This document shows, piece by piece, positions 38,368 to 51,400 of a stretch of DNA of 64,000 nucleotides. Made by a program: the position numbers and the translations under genes. Source of the stretch: Phoronis australis. Its lineage: Eukaryota > Phoronida > Phoronidae. Each line of letters starts with the position of its first letter. Position 1 is the first letter of the stretch. The notes beneath the pieces are model-generated. The model made no database searches and was not told the DNA's origin. It saw only the letters and a program-made list of their open reading frames with translations. Location: positions 919,972-983,971 of the forward strand of contig NMRA01000037.1 of the NCBI GenBank assembly GCA_002633005.1, read 5' to 3'.

Positions 38368-39933
38368 AAAACCTTTTTTCACGAAAGCACGGCCAAAGAG
38401 TTTACCCCAAAATGTAAAATATAGCCTTGAATTATTATACATAATGTAAATTCTGTAAATTGTGACGATAAAAAACACATTTAAATGCGCTATTAGGTAA
38501 TCCATTATTTATTGTATATACTTAATTACGATGCTATGAGCAGTTATTTATTGAGAATCTTTTTCTTGTAATGTGCCGGTGGCTTTAAAAAAACAAACTT
38601 AATCGTCACTTCCGCCTCATTTCCATAAGAAAGAGGTCGAGGTTGATACAACTACCACTGAAATAATTGTAAGTTGATATGATGGACAAATGTTTACAAC
38701 GTCAAGGGACGTGGTCCCCAACAGCACAACGTAACGAATAAAAATGGAACAATCTGTTCCGTTATAAACATGATGTTCAGTCCCAAGACGGATTGAACCC
38801 ACCACTGAAATACAAGGAATAGACGATTTAAAAGTGAAATCACAAAAATACGAATTTTGTTGTTTCGTGGGCATGGCTAAAGCTAGTATTTGAACAATAT
38901 ATCCCAAATATTACAAGTTATATGAGCTGTGACTCTTAAAAGCCCATCCGAACCGTTAGAGTGAAAACTCAACTGACGACAGACCGCCACTCGTCAATGT
39001 GAGAGGGCCAATCGGTGAACGATGTAATTAGTTACGACGTAAATTAATTAATATCAAATTACGTGCCTTATTTACGCACGATAAATAATTGATTAACGTG
39101 CGTAATTAAGGACGTAATTGATAAACCTACGTCAGTATCAATCCTCGATTCCTGGGCTTGTAAAAAGTCGACTGTGTTTTCGCCGAGGTGCAACAAGCTG
39201 GCAAGGTCTCTACTTATTACGAACCGTAAGTTCCTTGTTAGCTCAAAAACTACTTCTCATATGAATAATGAAGAAGTTGATTCCATTAAGTGGAATAAAT
39301 CAAAAGTTCGTTTCTTTGATGTTTCTGCATGAACAAATGAATTTACTAGTTATAGTAACACGTGGTCAACAGATGTAAACAAGCAGTTATACAACATCTG
39401 AAAAAATAAGAAACAGCCCAATGTTATCCACAAATAAAAATCGTCTGCGCTGTGCACTGTCCGGAAATAGATGGGCCTCTGAACAGATTTACTATTAAAA
39501 ATATTTCATCCACATCGGCAATTTTAAAGGACAGTTCGTATCAGATTTGCATTCACCTGTAGACTTGCAAACAGACATCGTTATTCATGATTTTCCCAAT
39601 TAATTTGTCAGCCAAATGATTTCATTTATTCGTCAGGATCCTAACCAAACACATTCTACAAATTTTACACAACGAAATAACGAAATGTTTCGCGGTAGTG
39701 AGGTTGAAATATCATTTAATGTTATTCTCAGAATTAGGAAATGACATTGGGACAACAGTGGCTACTGAAATATTACCAGTTAATATGTTTAAAACACGAT
39801 CAATATGCTAATCTTTACGGTTCACAAATGCTGGCATAAACTTCAAATTTAAAAGTTTCTTTTGTTGAATTTTGACGGTTTGAAGAAAGGCATTAGTTCA
39901 GATAAATAGCCTGCCACCGTATTGCTGCCTCCC

Positions 39934-40073
39934 GTTCAGTAACGCTAGGACCTCGCTAAAACGCAAGATTTCGCGAGATAACGTGAGACATTGCCGCTTA
40001 TTTTGAAGTGGAGCACGTGACTTTGACTAGATTTTAGCTAGGTCCTAGCGTAGGTCCTAGCCTTACTAAACGC
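39934..40073. repeat. MITE-like element, family 2 copy 2
   Basis: GTTCAGTAACGCTAGGACCT on the left; the right end, inverted, reads GTTTAGTAAGGCTAGGACCT. Same family as 33358-33482 and 54433-54562. Confidence 0.82.
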
Positions 40074-40334
40074 ACGCCAGGGAGGTCTCACAATTTGGAG
40101 AAGCTGCTAGGCGTATGACGTAATCACTTTCTGTCTCTCATCAGCAACAAGAAGCCTTAAAATTCTTTGTTTTCTGAAGGGCCCCTCAGTTCCAATCTTC
40201 ACAACAGTGAACTAAATCACCCTAGGGCTTAATATGAACAATGCAAAGTAACTCACTTCAAAATGTTCAGTAAATCGCATTAGTTTATTATGAGTAATCT
40301 AGATTAAAATACACAAAAAGTATAACAATTTCAA

Positions 40335-40378
40335 CAATACAATACAATACAATACAATACAATATAATACAATATGAT
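40335..40378. repeat. (AATAC)n microsatellite
   Basis: About eight tandem units of AATAC with two degenerate units at the end. Confidence 0.9.
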
Positions 40379-43300
40379 ATGGTCATGTCACACCAGTGCA
40401 GTGAAAATTCATATAAGTGATAGTCAGACCATAGTTAATGGCTGCACACTATAACCACTAATACAAGGTTAAAGTGACGTGCTTATACAGACACACTTTC
40501 CTAACAGACAGCCAATAGTGCAGATGCACTAACACAGTTCAATTACAGTATTACAACTGATTAAACCACAAAGAAATAAGTTAATCAGTCACAATGATTG
40601 ATCATCCTATTAACAAATTTATGTAAACGCAAAAGCTCTCATTTCTTTGTTCAATCATACAGTAGCTATACCCTTTCTCCAATAACTCCTTGAATAGATA
40701 TGTGAAGGGTTTACCATGGAGCACTGAAATATGACAGAGTGTTCTTACCCAGCAGCATTCATCTTAGCAACACTTGTCATTAAACATGGACAGAAATGTA
40801 TTCATCATAAAAGGAGGGAAACATATAAAAATCTACCATATGATTTACAACACCTATACAGACAGAAAAAAAAACAAGGACATAAACGTCAAATCATGAT
40901 TGATTTAACAGAAAGAATTAAGTCATATTTTATTTCTACTACACACTTGTAATAGATTACGGTAGAAGAACCACTCTCACACTCGTCTAAATATGAAGGT
41001 AGGTTGAGCACCTCATACCCACCACCACCCCTTCCAAAATCGGCACTGCACCAATATCCTGCCCAAAATTCTGATGTTTTTACTTCTACACCAGGCAGTC
41101 CTTTCTGCTAAAAATTGGGGCTACCTGGTTTTTGCAGAACAGGTAAAATGACTTCATTTAAGTATGCACAATACATCTATTTATGTCCCTTAATTTATAG
41201 CTGATAGTTAAATCCAATAACCAAATACATGTTTAAGTTATTTTGCCAAACTATGGCACATGTCCACGACTGTAATTGTAAAAAATACTTCAGGTGGCCC
41301 TTTTTGTTTATCTGGACGTGAAACCCCAACCTTTAGCGCAACTGTTTAGTTACTTCTATTAGTCACGGTGAAACAGTTATGCAATGTGAGAAAGACAACC
41401 GACATTCTCTAAGAATTATATCCCATCCAACAATCCAAAAATTACCTTTTTTGGCCACAAAAACAATAATGTCTATTTAAAAAGTGGTTGACAAATTAAT
41501 TGTGGTCCCACAGTCATTCCATACTCACCCATAAGGCACTATGGCTAACAGACAAAGCTGGGTTTTATTCTCACTAAAGATTCAAGTCACTGCCAGTGAC
41601 ACAAACCTGCCTTGTTCCTCATTAACTATGCCTGGAACATTTAATGATACAACCTAGTTGCCTGGCATAACTACCTCGTTTCTCTGGTCATTTTCACTGA
41701 AAATGCACCGACAGGTGGAAATCAGACTGACTCAGTCAATATACTAATTTGCTTGATGAAATTGTTTGTAGAAATAAAAGTATACCTCAACTACACTAAT
41801 ACCGCAGTCTGTGTCATGCCCTTGATAAAGAGCATACTGCTGGAAACGGAATATTTAGTACGGATGCTCATTGTTTCACTTTTACTATTTTATATTCTTA
41901 TCTGTTGGTAACTGCATGGCATTCTAGCCTCTGATTTATTTAATTATTTGTTAATACGGCAGGCATAGTTAATACATAACATAGATGAGAGGAATACTTA
42001 AAATATACCTAAGAAAACTTGTGATTTGTATCTTAAGGGAAAATATCACCAAAAACGTTGGTTTTCTCCTTACAGTGAATATTGAGTATTTTGGCAGCAA
42101 ATTTACCTTGACACAAGTTTTGTTGATCATGATGTTCCATTTGTTTTTAATGACTTTAATAGATAACTGGCGGCAGGCTGATCTCGCATCACCCTTTATG
42201 GATCTTCCCTGACGATGTCTCACGAGAGGCAAAGTACTGTATTGTATAATATGTTCTCTTTATGTTGATTTGAATACGAAGCCTGTAATATTGAATTTTT
42301 GTGCTCTCCTCTTTGCCATGAGCCTGGGTCACCGTTAACATCAACTGACGTCTGACGGGACGTCAGCCTGCCGCCAAATAGAGCGTTTATCTATTAAGTG
42401 TGTTCAACAAAACTTACAGTGAACTATCCACAAACTGACCAATTTCTAAAAAGTTCTCAGTAGTGTGATCACAAAACACAGATTCTGAAGTAAATCAACA
42501 AGCCTTCTATGACCACATGCTGAAAAATCAACAGTATGCTTAATTATAAATTCTCAGAGTACAAAACTTTGATGTCAAAGCTTACTAAAGTAACTGCTGA
42601 ACTATCTACAAGTTATATTTACAATCTCTATACAATAAAACTAGTACCATATTCCTCTGGGTGAAGGCCTGCATTTGTCAAAATGCTCACCCTCAAGTTT
42701 TCCAAATGTTTCCAACGGCGATACGCCCAACTCCAATTTATTTGGACAGTCATTACGTCATGCGCCCTTAAATCGCTCGTGCCTTTGTAAAAGCCAGCCT
42801 CAAGAGAATTTCAGCTCCCAAAAAGGAACAGAATTTGCTTACCTTTGACCAACATACAAACAACACATGGTTTATAACCAGAAGAACATGGTTGCATGTG
42901 AGTCAATAAATTACTAATATAAACGCGACAGCACCAAAGTGAAGACTTACATTAAAACTATCAAACTAGAATTTCAAAAATAACGCTCTGTGACAACTGT
43001 ATCTATTCCGGTTAACGCCAGCCCTACTTCCCCAACAAATCCAATCCCAAATCTTCACTTTTAAGCATAATTCATGGATTATGTGGTTTAAAGCCCACTG
43101 CTGGTTTTTAAGTTTCTCGGTTTATCGTCCTTGGCATTAACACAAATGGATGCAGTCTAACACTCGCGTACATCAACAAAGAATCAAACCAAACAATTTA
43201 ATCAGATTACACTTAAAGCTGCTATAAACCGCAGTCCGGTAAAAAATAATGGCTTTTAATTTCGAACACTTCCTGGTTTTCGAAAGTACTGACACTTCAA

Positions 43301-45383
43301 TATTGGTTGAGACTATGGTCGACAAAAATAAAATGACCTGCCATGTTAAGCCAACCTACTGAGTCTGATCTAGAAGCTCGGAAATCTCTCGTCATCCAAG
43401 AGAGGAACAGACGGAGGCGAGTTTTACAACGGTAGGTGATGTGGCCAACAGGTGGTGTGCAGACCAGAATTAAAAATGTTTGTGAATGGTAGGTGGTCCA
43501 AAACCTAGTTTTGGGGGTTTGTAGCAGCTTTAAAACTCCTTGAGTGTCTTGCTCAGAAGTGTGACTTCAAATAGCTCGACATAACCCAACAACTTCTTAT
43601 TGCTACTTTTAAAGATGGAAAACAACCATCATCTCTCTGAATTGCGCGTTAAATTTCTAATCCACAACCCTCTCTTTGAACAGAGAAATCAGCATTTCAA
43701 ATGGTGAAATCTGCTATTCAAACCACTAAAATATATCCGCCAAATGGTTGCCTGGGAAGACGATTCCGACCGATGACCAGCCCTGACTTATATAGTAATC
43801 CAATTACAGACAGGGAAGTAAAGGTAGATTCAGGAATTCATAACATGGCGTGTAGAAGTTGTCCTTGCCCATATACAGTGAACTTGCCACAATTAAATGG
43901 CAATTGTCGATTGACTGGTGGATCCCCAGGCTAACATTGGCCCTGTAAATTTGCCTACGAAATGATTCATAGTTAACACTACTTTTAGGATAATATCAAA
44001 TTTATCACTTATTCTCCGTTTACACTATTCATGATTTTTGGCTTTAAATATCAAACACTGCATTTCACATCTGAACCACCATGATTACGTGTTTAGCCGA
44101 GTTCTCAAGGGCGAAAACGGGGTTGAACTAAGTGGATATGGACCCCTCTGTAATTCTGAAATTTCACGTCAGTTGAAAAGTACACGTTTACTGGAATTAA
44201 ATACTTGCATTCAAAGTTGAACATGACAGCTTAGCGTCCTACTTATGCTTACAAGAGTACAATAAAATCTTACCAATGTAGGACACAATATGGCCGACAC
44301 GTGACATTTTATTATCTCGTTTTTGTCATAAACAATAACGAGCACCATATCAACGCTTTACCATGTCCAGATTTAGTATGACTTCTCCCATCGCACAAAA
44401 TTTTGAAAACCTCTGGTCACTCTCGACAATATAAGAAGACCTTCAAGATGAAAAAAGAGCAATTTTGAAAATTATTTTTCTTTGAGGTTGGTAAGATTTT
44501 ACCACACAAAAATTATCACACCAAATACCCACCCCTTTCACAACTCCTGGATCCGCCCCTGACTTAAATTGCAAGACACTGCTGGATTATAGAATGTGCA
44601 CAGTACAAACTAATCCTTGGAACCTTAAGTCACATTATACAAGCAGAACAGTCAATGTAATATTGTCACTGACTTTCGACAGGACAAGTGTCGAAAATAT
44701 GCACACGTGCTGTTTTCACACAATTTCTACAGGGACCAGAACAATACTGAAACCTAACTACTATTCAAGCGGATATGCCCTCACATTAATAACTTACGGC
44801 AAGTGTTCTTGTCACAAAAATAATGTACATTTGGCCAAACAAAACATTTATAAATGCCTTTGTTCCTGTTACAACTGCAGATCCTTCCTGGTGAGAAATC
44901 CAAACTGACGGCATGCATCTCTTACTAAGGCTATGCCCCTTGAGTACAAATCTAATTATTAACAACAATAAAAGAGATCTTTCCTGGATGTATGAAGTTA
45001 ACTCACTTCCTAGGAAAACACGAAACGCTTATATTCAGATGCTTCTACCCATGCTCCAAGTGTGTTGGTCACAGACGGGATTGACCAGACGAGACTAGTC
45101 AACACCTCAACTGCAGAATCGTAGTTGTAATTGAATATTCCATCCCTCTATACACACTGACAGTGGCAGAGTTTTGATGGTAGAACAAGACCCTCCAATG
45201 TGAACAAAAAACAAAAAATCAAAGTCTACAGCTGTCGCTAACGTACGATTGCCTACCGCTTTCTGACTGCATACAGCGACCAAAACCAAATTCAGACAGG
45301 GTATAAACATGCGAATGTCAGTGGATCATGTTTCTTAGACAGTGATTTACCACCACAGTTCACTGTTGCGTGTTCAACTTGAC

Positions 45384-45464
45384 CTAGATATCATCATCAT
45401 CATCCAACATGTCCACCCTCTGTAGCCCACAGAACAGTAGCATAGAAGCAGTCATGCCTAGCAA
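45384..45464 (-). CDS. Tetraspanin B exon 7 (TM4 end, acidic tail, stop)
   Basis: Acceptor ATTTCAG, 26 codons LLGMTASMLLFCGLQRVDML followed by five Asp and Ile, TAG at 45386-45384. The Asp run comes from a GAT trinucleotide repeat. Confidence 0.87.
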   Translation of the reverse strand: MLGMTASMLLFCGLQRVDMLDDDDDI

Positions 45465-48400
45465 CTGAAATGAAGAGCAACACCGTTGGGTCAGGGCTTG
45501 GATTGGTCGTTCCCTAATTGTAACATTTTTAATGACGCCATTTGTGCAAGCTTGCCCCTAATCGTCGACGACACATTACGACAAATTAAATGTGCAAATT
45601 CTTTCGCACACAACTTTTGTGTACAAAATCGTCATTCATCACCTGAATCAGGTTGACAGTGTGGGCCAACGTTGGAGAATACCGCTAGTTTCACACGCGG
45701 ATTTTTTAGTGCAGTTCTGCACTCTATCGAGCGAGATTTGCGTTTCCACAACTGATGTCACAAAGGCAGAGGTCAAGTTTTAATATCAATGTGACCTGAA
45801 TACACATGTAATCCATTTTTCAACAGACTGTCAAGCACACAATCTTCAAGCACTATAATGCACAAATATTAATAATATCAATACTATATGATAATAACAA
45901 TAGCTAATATCAAAACTATTAATAACCACAATAATAACGTTAATAGTAATAAAATCACTGATATCATAACCACAGTGCTCTGTGGCCAGTTGTGTGAAAC
46001 AGTCCCAATTAGGAGTGGATATCCTTTAGAACGAAACGATACGATACACTATCGATATTTGACAAAATGATACAATATTCTGATGACATTTTTCATATTT
46101 GTTTGGTACTTGTTTTATGTTAACTACGTCAAAAAAACATGGAACGTCATAGAGTCCATACATTGCATGGTGCCAAGTCGATCTGTGCTTTAAGTTGGCC
46201 CTGGTGCATTGTGGAAAATACACGCATATTTGTTGAAAAACATTAATTTCTATTTGCCACAAGAATCACATGGCCATCAGTATCACATGGCTACCAATAT
46301 CACTTGACTACCAATATCACATGGCTGCCAGTACCACATGGTACCAACAACACATGGCCATCAGCATCACATGGTCACCAGTATTACAAAGCCACATCAA
46401 ATGACCTTCAGCTAAAGTTCATAATGGTATTTCTACTTTCTTACATGTTGATGTACGATACATAACAAGCTTCACTGTAGTTTCAAGCTTACCTCAATGC
46501 CAGCAATACCCAACACCGCACCAATGACGGCATCAAAGTGAGTGCGGAAAAAGTCTACCACCTTCGGCCCGCAACCCTAGAAGGAGACAGCAACAGACGG
46601 GCATTACTGACTTGTAACAGTTTAGTGCTACGCTAAATGACAGTGTTACCAGGCCAGATTCGTAAATGTCCAGGTTTGATAAGCAGAGTACAACAACAGG
46701 AATTAGAGGTCAGGCGTGCAGTGCTTTCTGGTTCAGTCTCAGTTGTATTAGGAAGGCAACGATGCCTTTGATGTAAGAGCCAATCATTGCCACAGATTTT
46801 CAACTTCACTCCTGATAACTCCTCTCAGGCTTCATAATGCAATAGATTTTCGACCATCTTAGCTATGATTGGCACACACCTTTCCATAAAATTGGCCCAC
46901 TGCATTCTTGGGACCAACTTCTCCAACTGGTATACACGATCTCCAGCCATTGTGTTTACAAAGTCCAACCACTGGAGTAACAGTAGAGCCCTCAAAGGAT
47001 TTGATTTATTGTCATAGCCTTTACATATTACGTACAGACAAAAGATTTTTTTCAGCAGAATCTAACAGTTGAAGACAGAGATATCACTACCAAAAATGGC
47101 TCTGTGCATTTTGGATAAGAGGCACAATCTCACTGTTTCCTTTTGGTTTCCATGGCAACTCAAATACAAGACAATACAACAATGGTACAGAGAATTAGCC
47201 CGGAAAGCGAATTACAATATCTAGTGTAATGCGTGTAGGCATCTCTGGGTCAGCGCCCTCTTGTGTCAGTTTAGGCATATGTGTAGGCTGGCATTTTATT
47301 TCAACAGCTCAGTTTGTACTGGCGTGTTTGACCAGTTTGAAGTTGTAATATTATATTATTCACAAGACTGTCGTGTTATTCATAGTTATGTGTTTAGACT
47401 AGGTCTCTAGAGAGAAAGCTCAGTTTGCACTGACGTGTTTGATGTTCTAATAATATATTAATCACAAGACTGCCATATTATTCACCTAGAAAGGTACGGC
47501 CGTGACAAGCTCCTGTGTAATACTAGGCTTCCATATCTTCAATTTAACCTACTTTATGTACCATGATCTGTCAAATAGGTTGATAAATATTCCAGGGCAT
47601 TTTATGACAAACTAGATAAAACATGTTAAGCAAATATGAAACAAAATGATGCAGAAAGTTGCAGTGTTTTGACAGAACAGTTGACAATGCTGCTTACGTC
47701 TCCGAAAATATCTGCATTAGTGGCTAAGTTAGCACTGAGTTTGGGACAGTGGTCACTGATAGCTTCCTCTGATCGACAACAGGAGTCAGGCACAGCCAGC
47801 TGGCGCTTGGCGGGGTCCTGTTTCATCCAATAAGAACTTATCCAGTCGTCCATGTCATCACCACCACAACATTCCAACTACAATTCAATATGACATTGAT
47901 AAGGTAATTGGCTATCTTCGTTATCAAAGATCTAATTTTTAAATAACTAAGCATTAATAGTATACCAATAAAACAAAGTTTTTAAAACTCTAGATGACTA
48001 TAAAATATTCTATACGTGCTCAAAAGTAATGACCAGGTGTTCGTAAAAGCAGGAATGCAGTTTTCTAAAAAATCATTTTTTCACAGAGATCACCATACTT
48101 TCAAAAAACATGAATTGTTTACACCAGAGGTCCACCAACACTGCGATGTAACTTACCTCCTGCTGAACCCAATCAATGGCTCTGCTCTGAATGTCCTGAC
48201 CTCCACTGTAGCCGTTTTGGACGAAGTCCTTAAAGCTCTTTTTGAATGACTCGGCAATCTTATAACAAAACAAATGGTTAGTGACAGGAAAAACGAACAG
48301 GGGGATCTCAGGCAAGTTTCCTTCAAGCAAGCATTTAGTGAAGAATGTTTTACCCATAGGCACACGTGATTGGTACTAAAATTTTATTATTCGTGTCAAA

Positions 48401-51400
48401 AGAAAAATTGATGAGTAGTAGACTCGGTCAAAGTTTCGTCAAAAACAAAGACAGTATTTCAAACAGGCGCAAAAGCCAAATTCATGACTGCTGACAGCCT
48501 GTAGCTTAATGAAGTCTTCATTTTTGGTAATTCCAAGATCACGGATTCAACTTGTTTAGGTAGAAAAACCCAGGAAAATTGGGCAAGTTTTTGAAAGGCT
48601 ACTGTCACACTTGGCAGCCAAGCCAGACAAATGAAGAACGCCTTGTCACGTCTAACATACAAGTAGCTGTTCATTTTTTATCTCTAATTTTAATGTAAAA
48701 TAGAGATAAGCACGGCAGCACTGCACAATTGTAGTACAATTGACCCACAGATGAAAAGCATTGTGGGTAAAAGTGGCAGACACAAAGAGGGCGCTGCAGT
48801 GTTCTGGAAAATGGCTGATTTTTACTTACAAGTCTTCCATATTTGTTATTCAGTTGTAATCTTGCACAGAGTCACATGCTTTCCAAATGCTTTCTCGTCC
48901 AGTTAGGGACAGTTTCTTTTAAACATAACAACAGGTTACCAACAGTAGCGTCCGTGTACTTCATAAGTACTCCTTATAGGTCCCAAATCTCTGCCAAATA
49001 ATTGCATTTTCGGTAAAGACAGTACACATACGAAATGTTTTATTGGTCATTTTCAGTTTTTGAACAAATCTAACCAATGTACATTAATGTTTACCTCATC
49101 TTTTTGTGTGTACGCATAAATTCCACCGCCGACCTCTCCCAAGAATACAATCACAAGCAAACCGAAGAACTGGAACACAAGAAAATAAATAAAAAAAGAA
49201 TATTAACACAAGGAACAAGTTTAAGAGCCAATGATGCGTTTAAATATATTTTTTATCACAAAATACACAAGAATTTACTACAAAAGATCATTGATTCAGA
49301 ACCAGGTGAGTTGCAATTGACCCCGCAGTCACAATGGTCCAGAATAAGCGATAAGTGCCATAATCTCTTTTCAATTAATATTTAGAATACAATATGGTTG
49401 AGAAGTAAAAATCTGTTTTGTTAACATTATTCACAAAACCATAAGTTTTTAGATTTTTCCTAAACTAAACACAGTCTTTTAAGCATGGATTGTAGCAAGT
49501 AAATGTCATAAAACAATGTTTGGTAAAATTCCCATAATTCGCAAACTAAAAATCAGCCTTTGAAAAATGGAAAACCATTTTGGCAATCATTTTTATGTTC
49601 ATGTAAAAGATGCATACCAAAAGGCAATCTGACAAAGACTTCAAATGGTTAATTCTGATTGAAAATAACTCTGTTCTTCAACTAATCTTGCACTTTTTTA
49701 CATGCTAAAAGCGCAAAGGCGCGGTCCAGGAATATCACTGAGACCAACCACACAGAACTTCAAAACATTTGTTGATGACAGTCACACAGAGCAAGCAATG
49801 ATAAAATGAATCGCATGTCTGTCTAACTACAGTTATTGTTAACAAATTCGATGAGAAAATAAAATTCAAAATCAAATTCTTTCAGGTTATTTCCTAAGCT
49901 GTACTGTTACTTCCTGTGTACAATACGCAACTTTTCCCCACGCGCGTCACTCTATTTTCTTATACTTACGAATCCCAGGAGGACAACAGACTCCTGATAG
50001 GCCCCACAGCAGCCGAGGAATGAGACGAGGAACATGACGGCGCCGACAGCGATTATCACGTAGCATATGGTGTAATAGATATGTAGCTTGTCATAGTTCA
50101 CCTCCACAATCTTCGTGGCTGACTGGTCCACTCTCAGCCATATTCCCACTCCTAGCAGTCCAATGGAAAGAAGCTGTAGAACAAGAGAAATATATCAGAG
50201 GCCCTGTTCCACAAAATGCCATGAGCTTTACCACGTTTTTTTACACAGATTACCAATATAAACAGTAACTTACAAAAAGTCGTAAGTTTTGACACAAGTC
50301 TCCACTTTGACCCTGTAAAAACACGCCATGTTCTAGCTTCAGTGCTTTTAACCATGTTTATTAAAGTGCTATTTTTCTACAACGTTGGCACCTGATATAT
50401 ATCTAAGGCCATGGGATCCCTGCTTCTTGATGTACCCACAATTTGACTTATTTCACATTTGTCAAGCACAATTCCAGTGAGTTTGACGACTGTTCCCTAC
50501 AAATTGCTAACCTCTGCCAAAATGCTTCATTTGTTCTTGAAGGACATGGCCTAACTTGGGTTGTATTTGTACTATTTATTCAATATCTTCATGGAGTGGT
50601 TTTAGCAAACCGTTATTTTATAATATTACACAATACCGACTGGCCTTATATACAAAGAAAGGTTAAGACTTTCTCAAGTATAAAACCACTATGAGCATAA
50701 TTTTGTTGATAAGGCAGTGGCCTTAGTACCTGGTCCTGAAGACAATCTGCAGATAACATGTTGCAGACAGGGCAGTTTCATTTCAAAGAAAAGAGCTGTG
50801 ATTAGAGACAAGGGTTGGGACTCACTGACAAACAAAACTTTCTTTCCACATAAGGAACAGCTCTCATGAGAGTTTATCCCACTATTCAAAGAATTTCAAC
50901 AATTCAAATGAATGTCCCCAGGCATTAAGATTTATCTGTCATTTTAACATGAGCATCCAATCCAACAACTTCATTAGTGTACAGTATTCAAACTACATCA
51001 ATGATTTCTTTAGCCATACTCAACAGTTCAGGCAATCTAATTTATCTACATTCTACCACGAGAATCTTACAAAATATACAATCCTGTGACATTAGTATCA
51101 ATATTCTATTCACAAGAATATTTTTTAAAATACTTTTCAAAAATTTTGGTAGCAAAGTTTCCTATTCTAAACCAGTGCCTCTTAAAACCTGTTACCAATC
51201 AACAAGGTGGTTTTCCCAAGAGTAATTGAAACATATGTAGACTAAATTAATGGCAGAGTTTTCACAGCAAGTGACCTCTGTAGATCAGTCAGTGTGATTG
51301 ATCAACATGTGGGAATTCTTGAACATCATGACTGAGGCAAGCAACACACAAGTGCCTCTTGAGAGTTTCTTTACTTTCAGCTGTAAAATCCTTGCCTATT

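Larger units (their letters stand above)
16746..45383. other. Gene-poor interval between the tetraspanins
   Basis: 28.6 kb with no ORF above 150 codons and none with recognisable protein-family similarity, apart from zinc-knuckle-like scraps near 22.3, 24.3 and 25.8 kb. It contains inverted-repeat elements, duplicated contig ends, an N gap and simple repeats, listed separately. The promoter and any 5' UTR exons of tetraspanin A should lie here but were not located. Confidence 0.55.

Noticed and set aside
40335-40378. Repeat array as CRISPR-like
   Set aside because: Continuous 5-bp microsatellite without spacers, in a eukaryotic genome.
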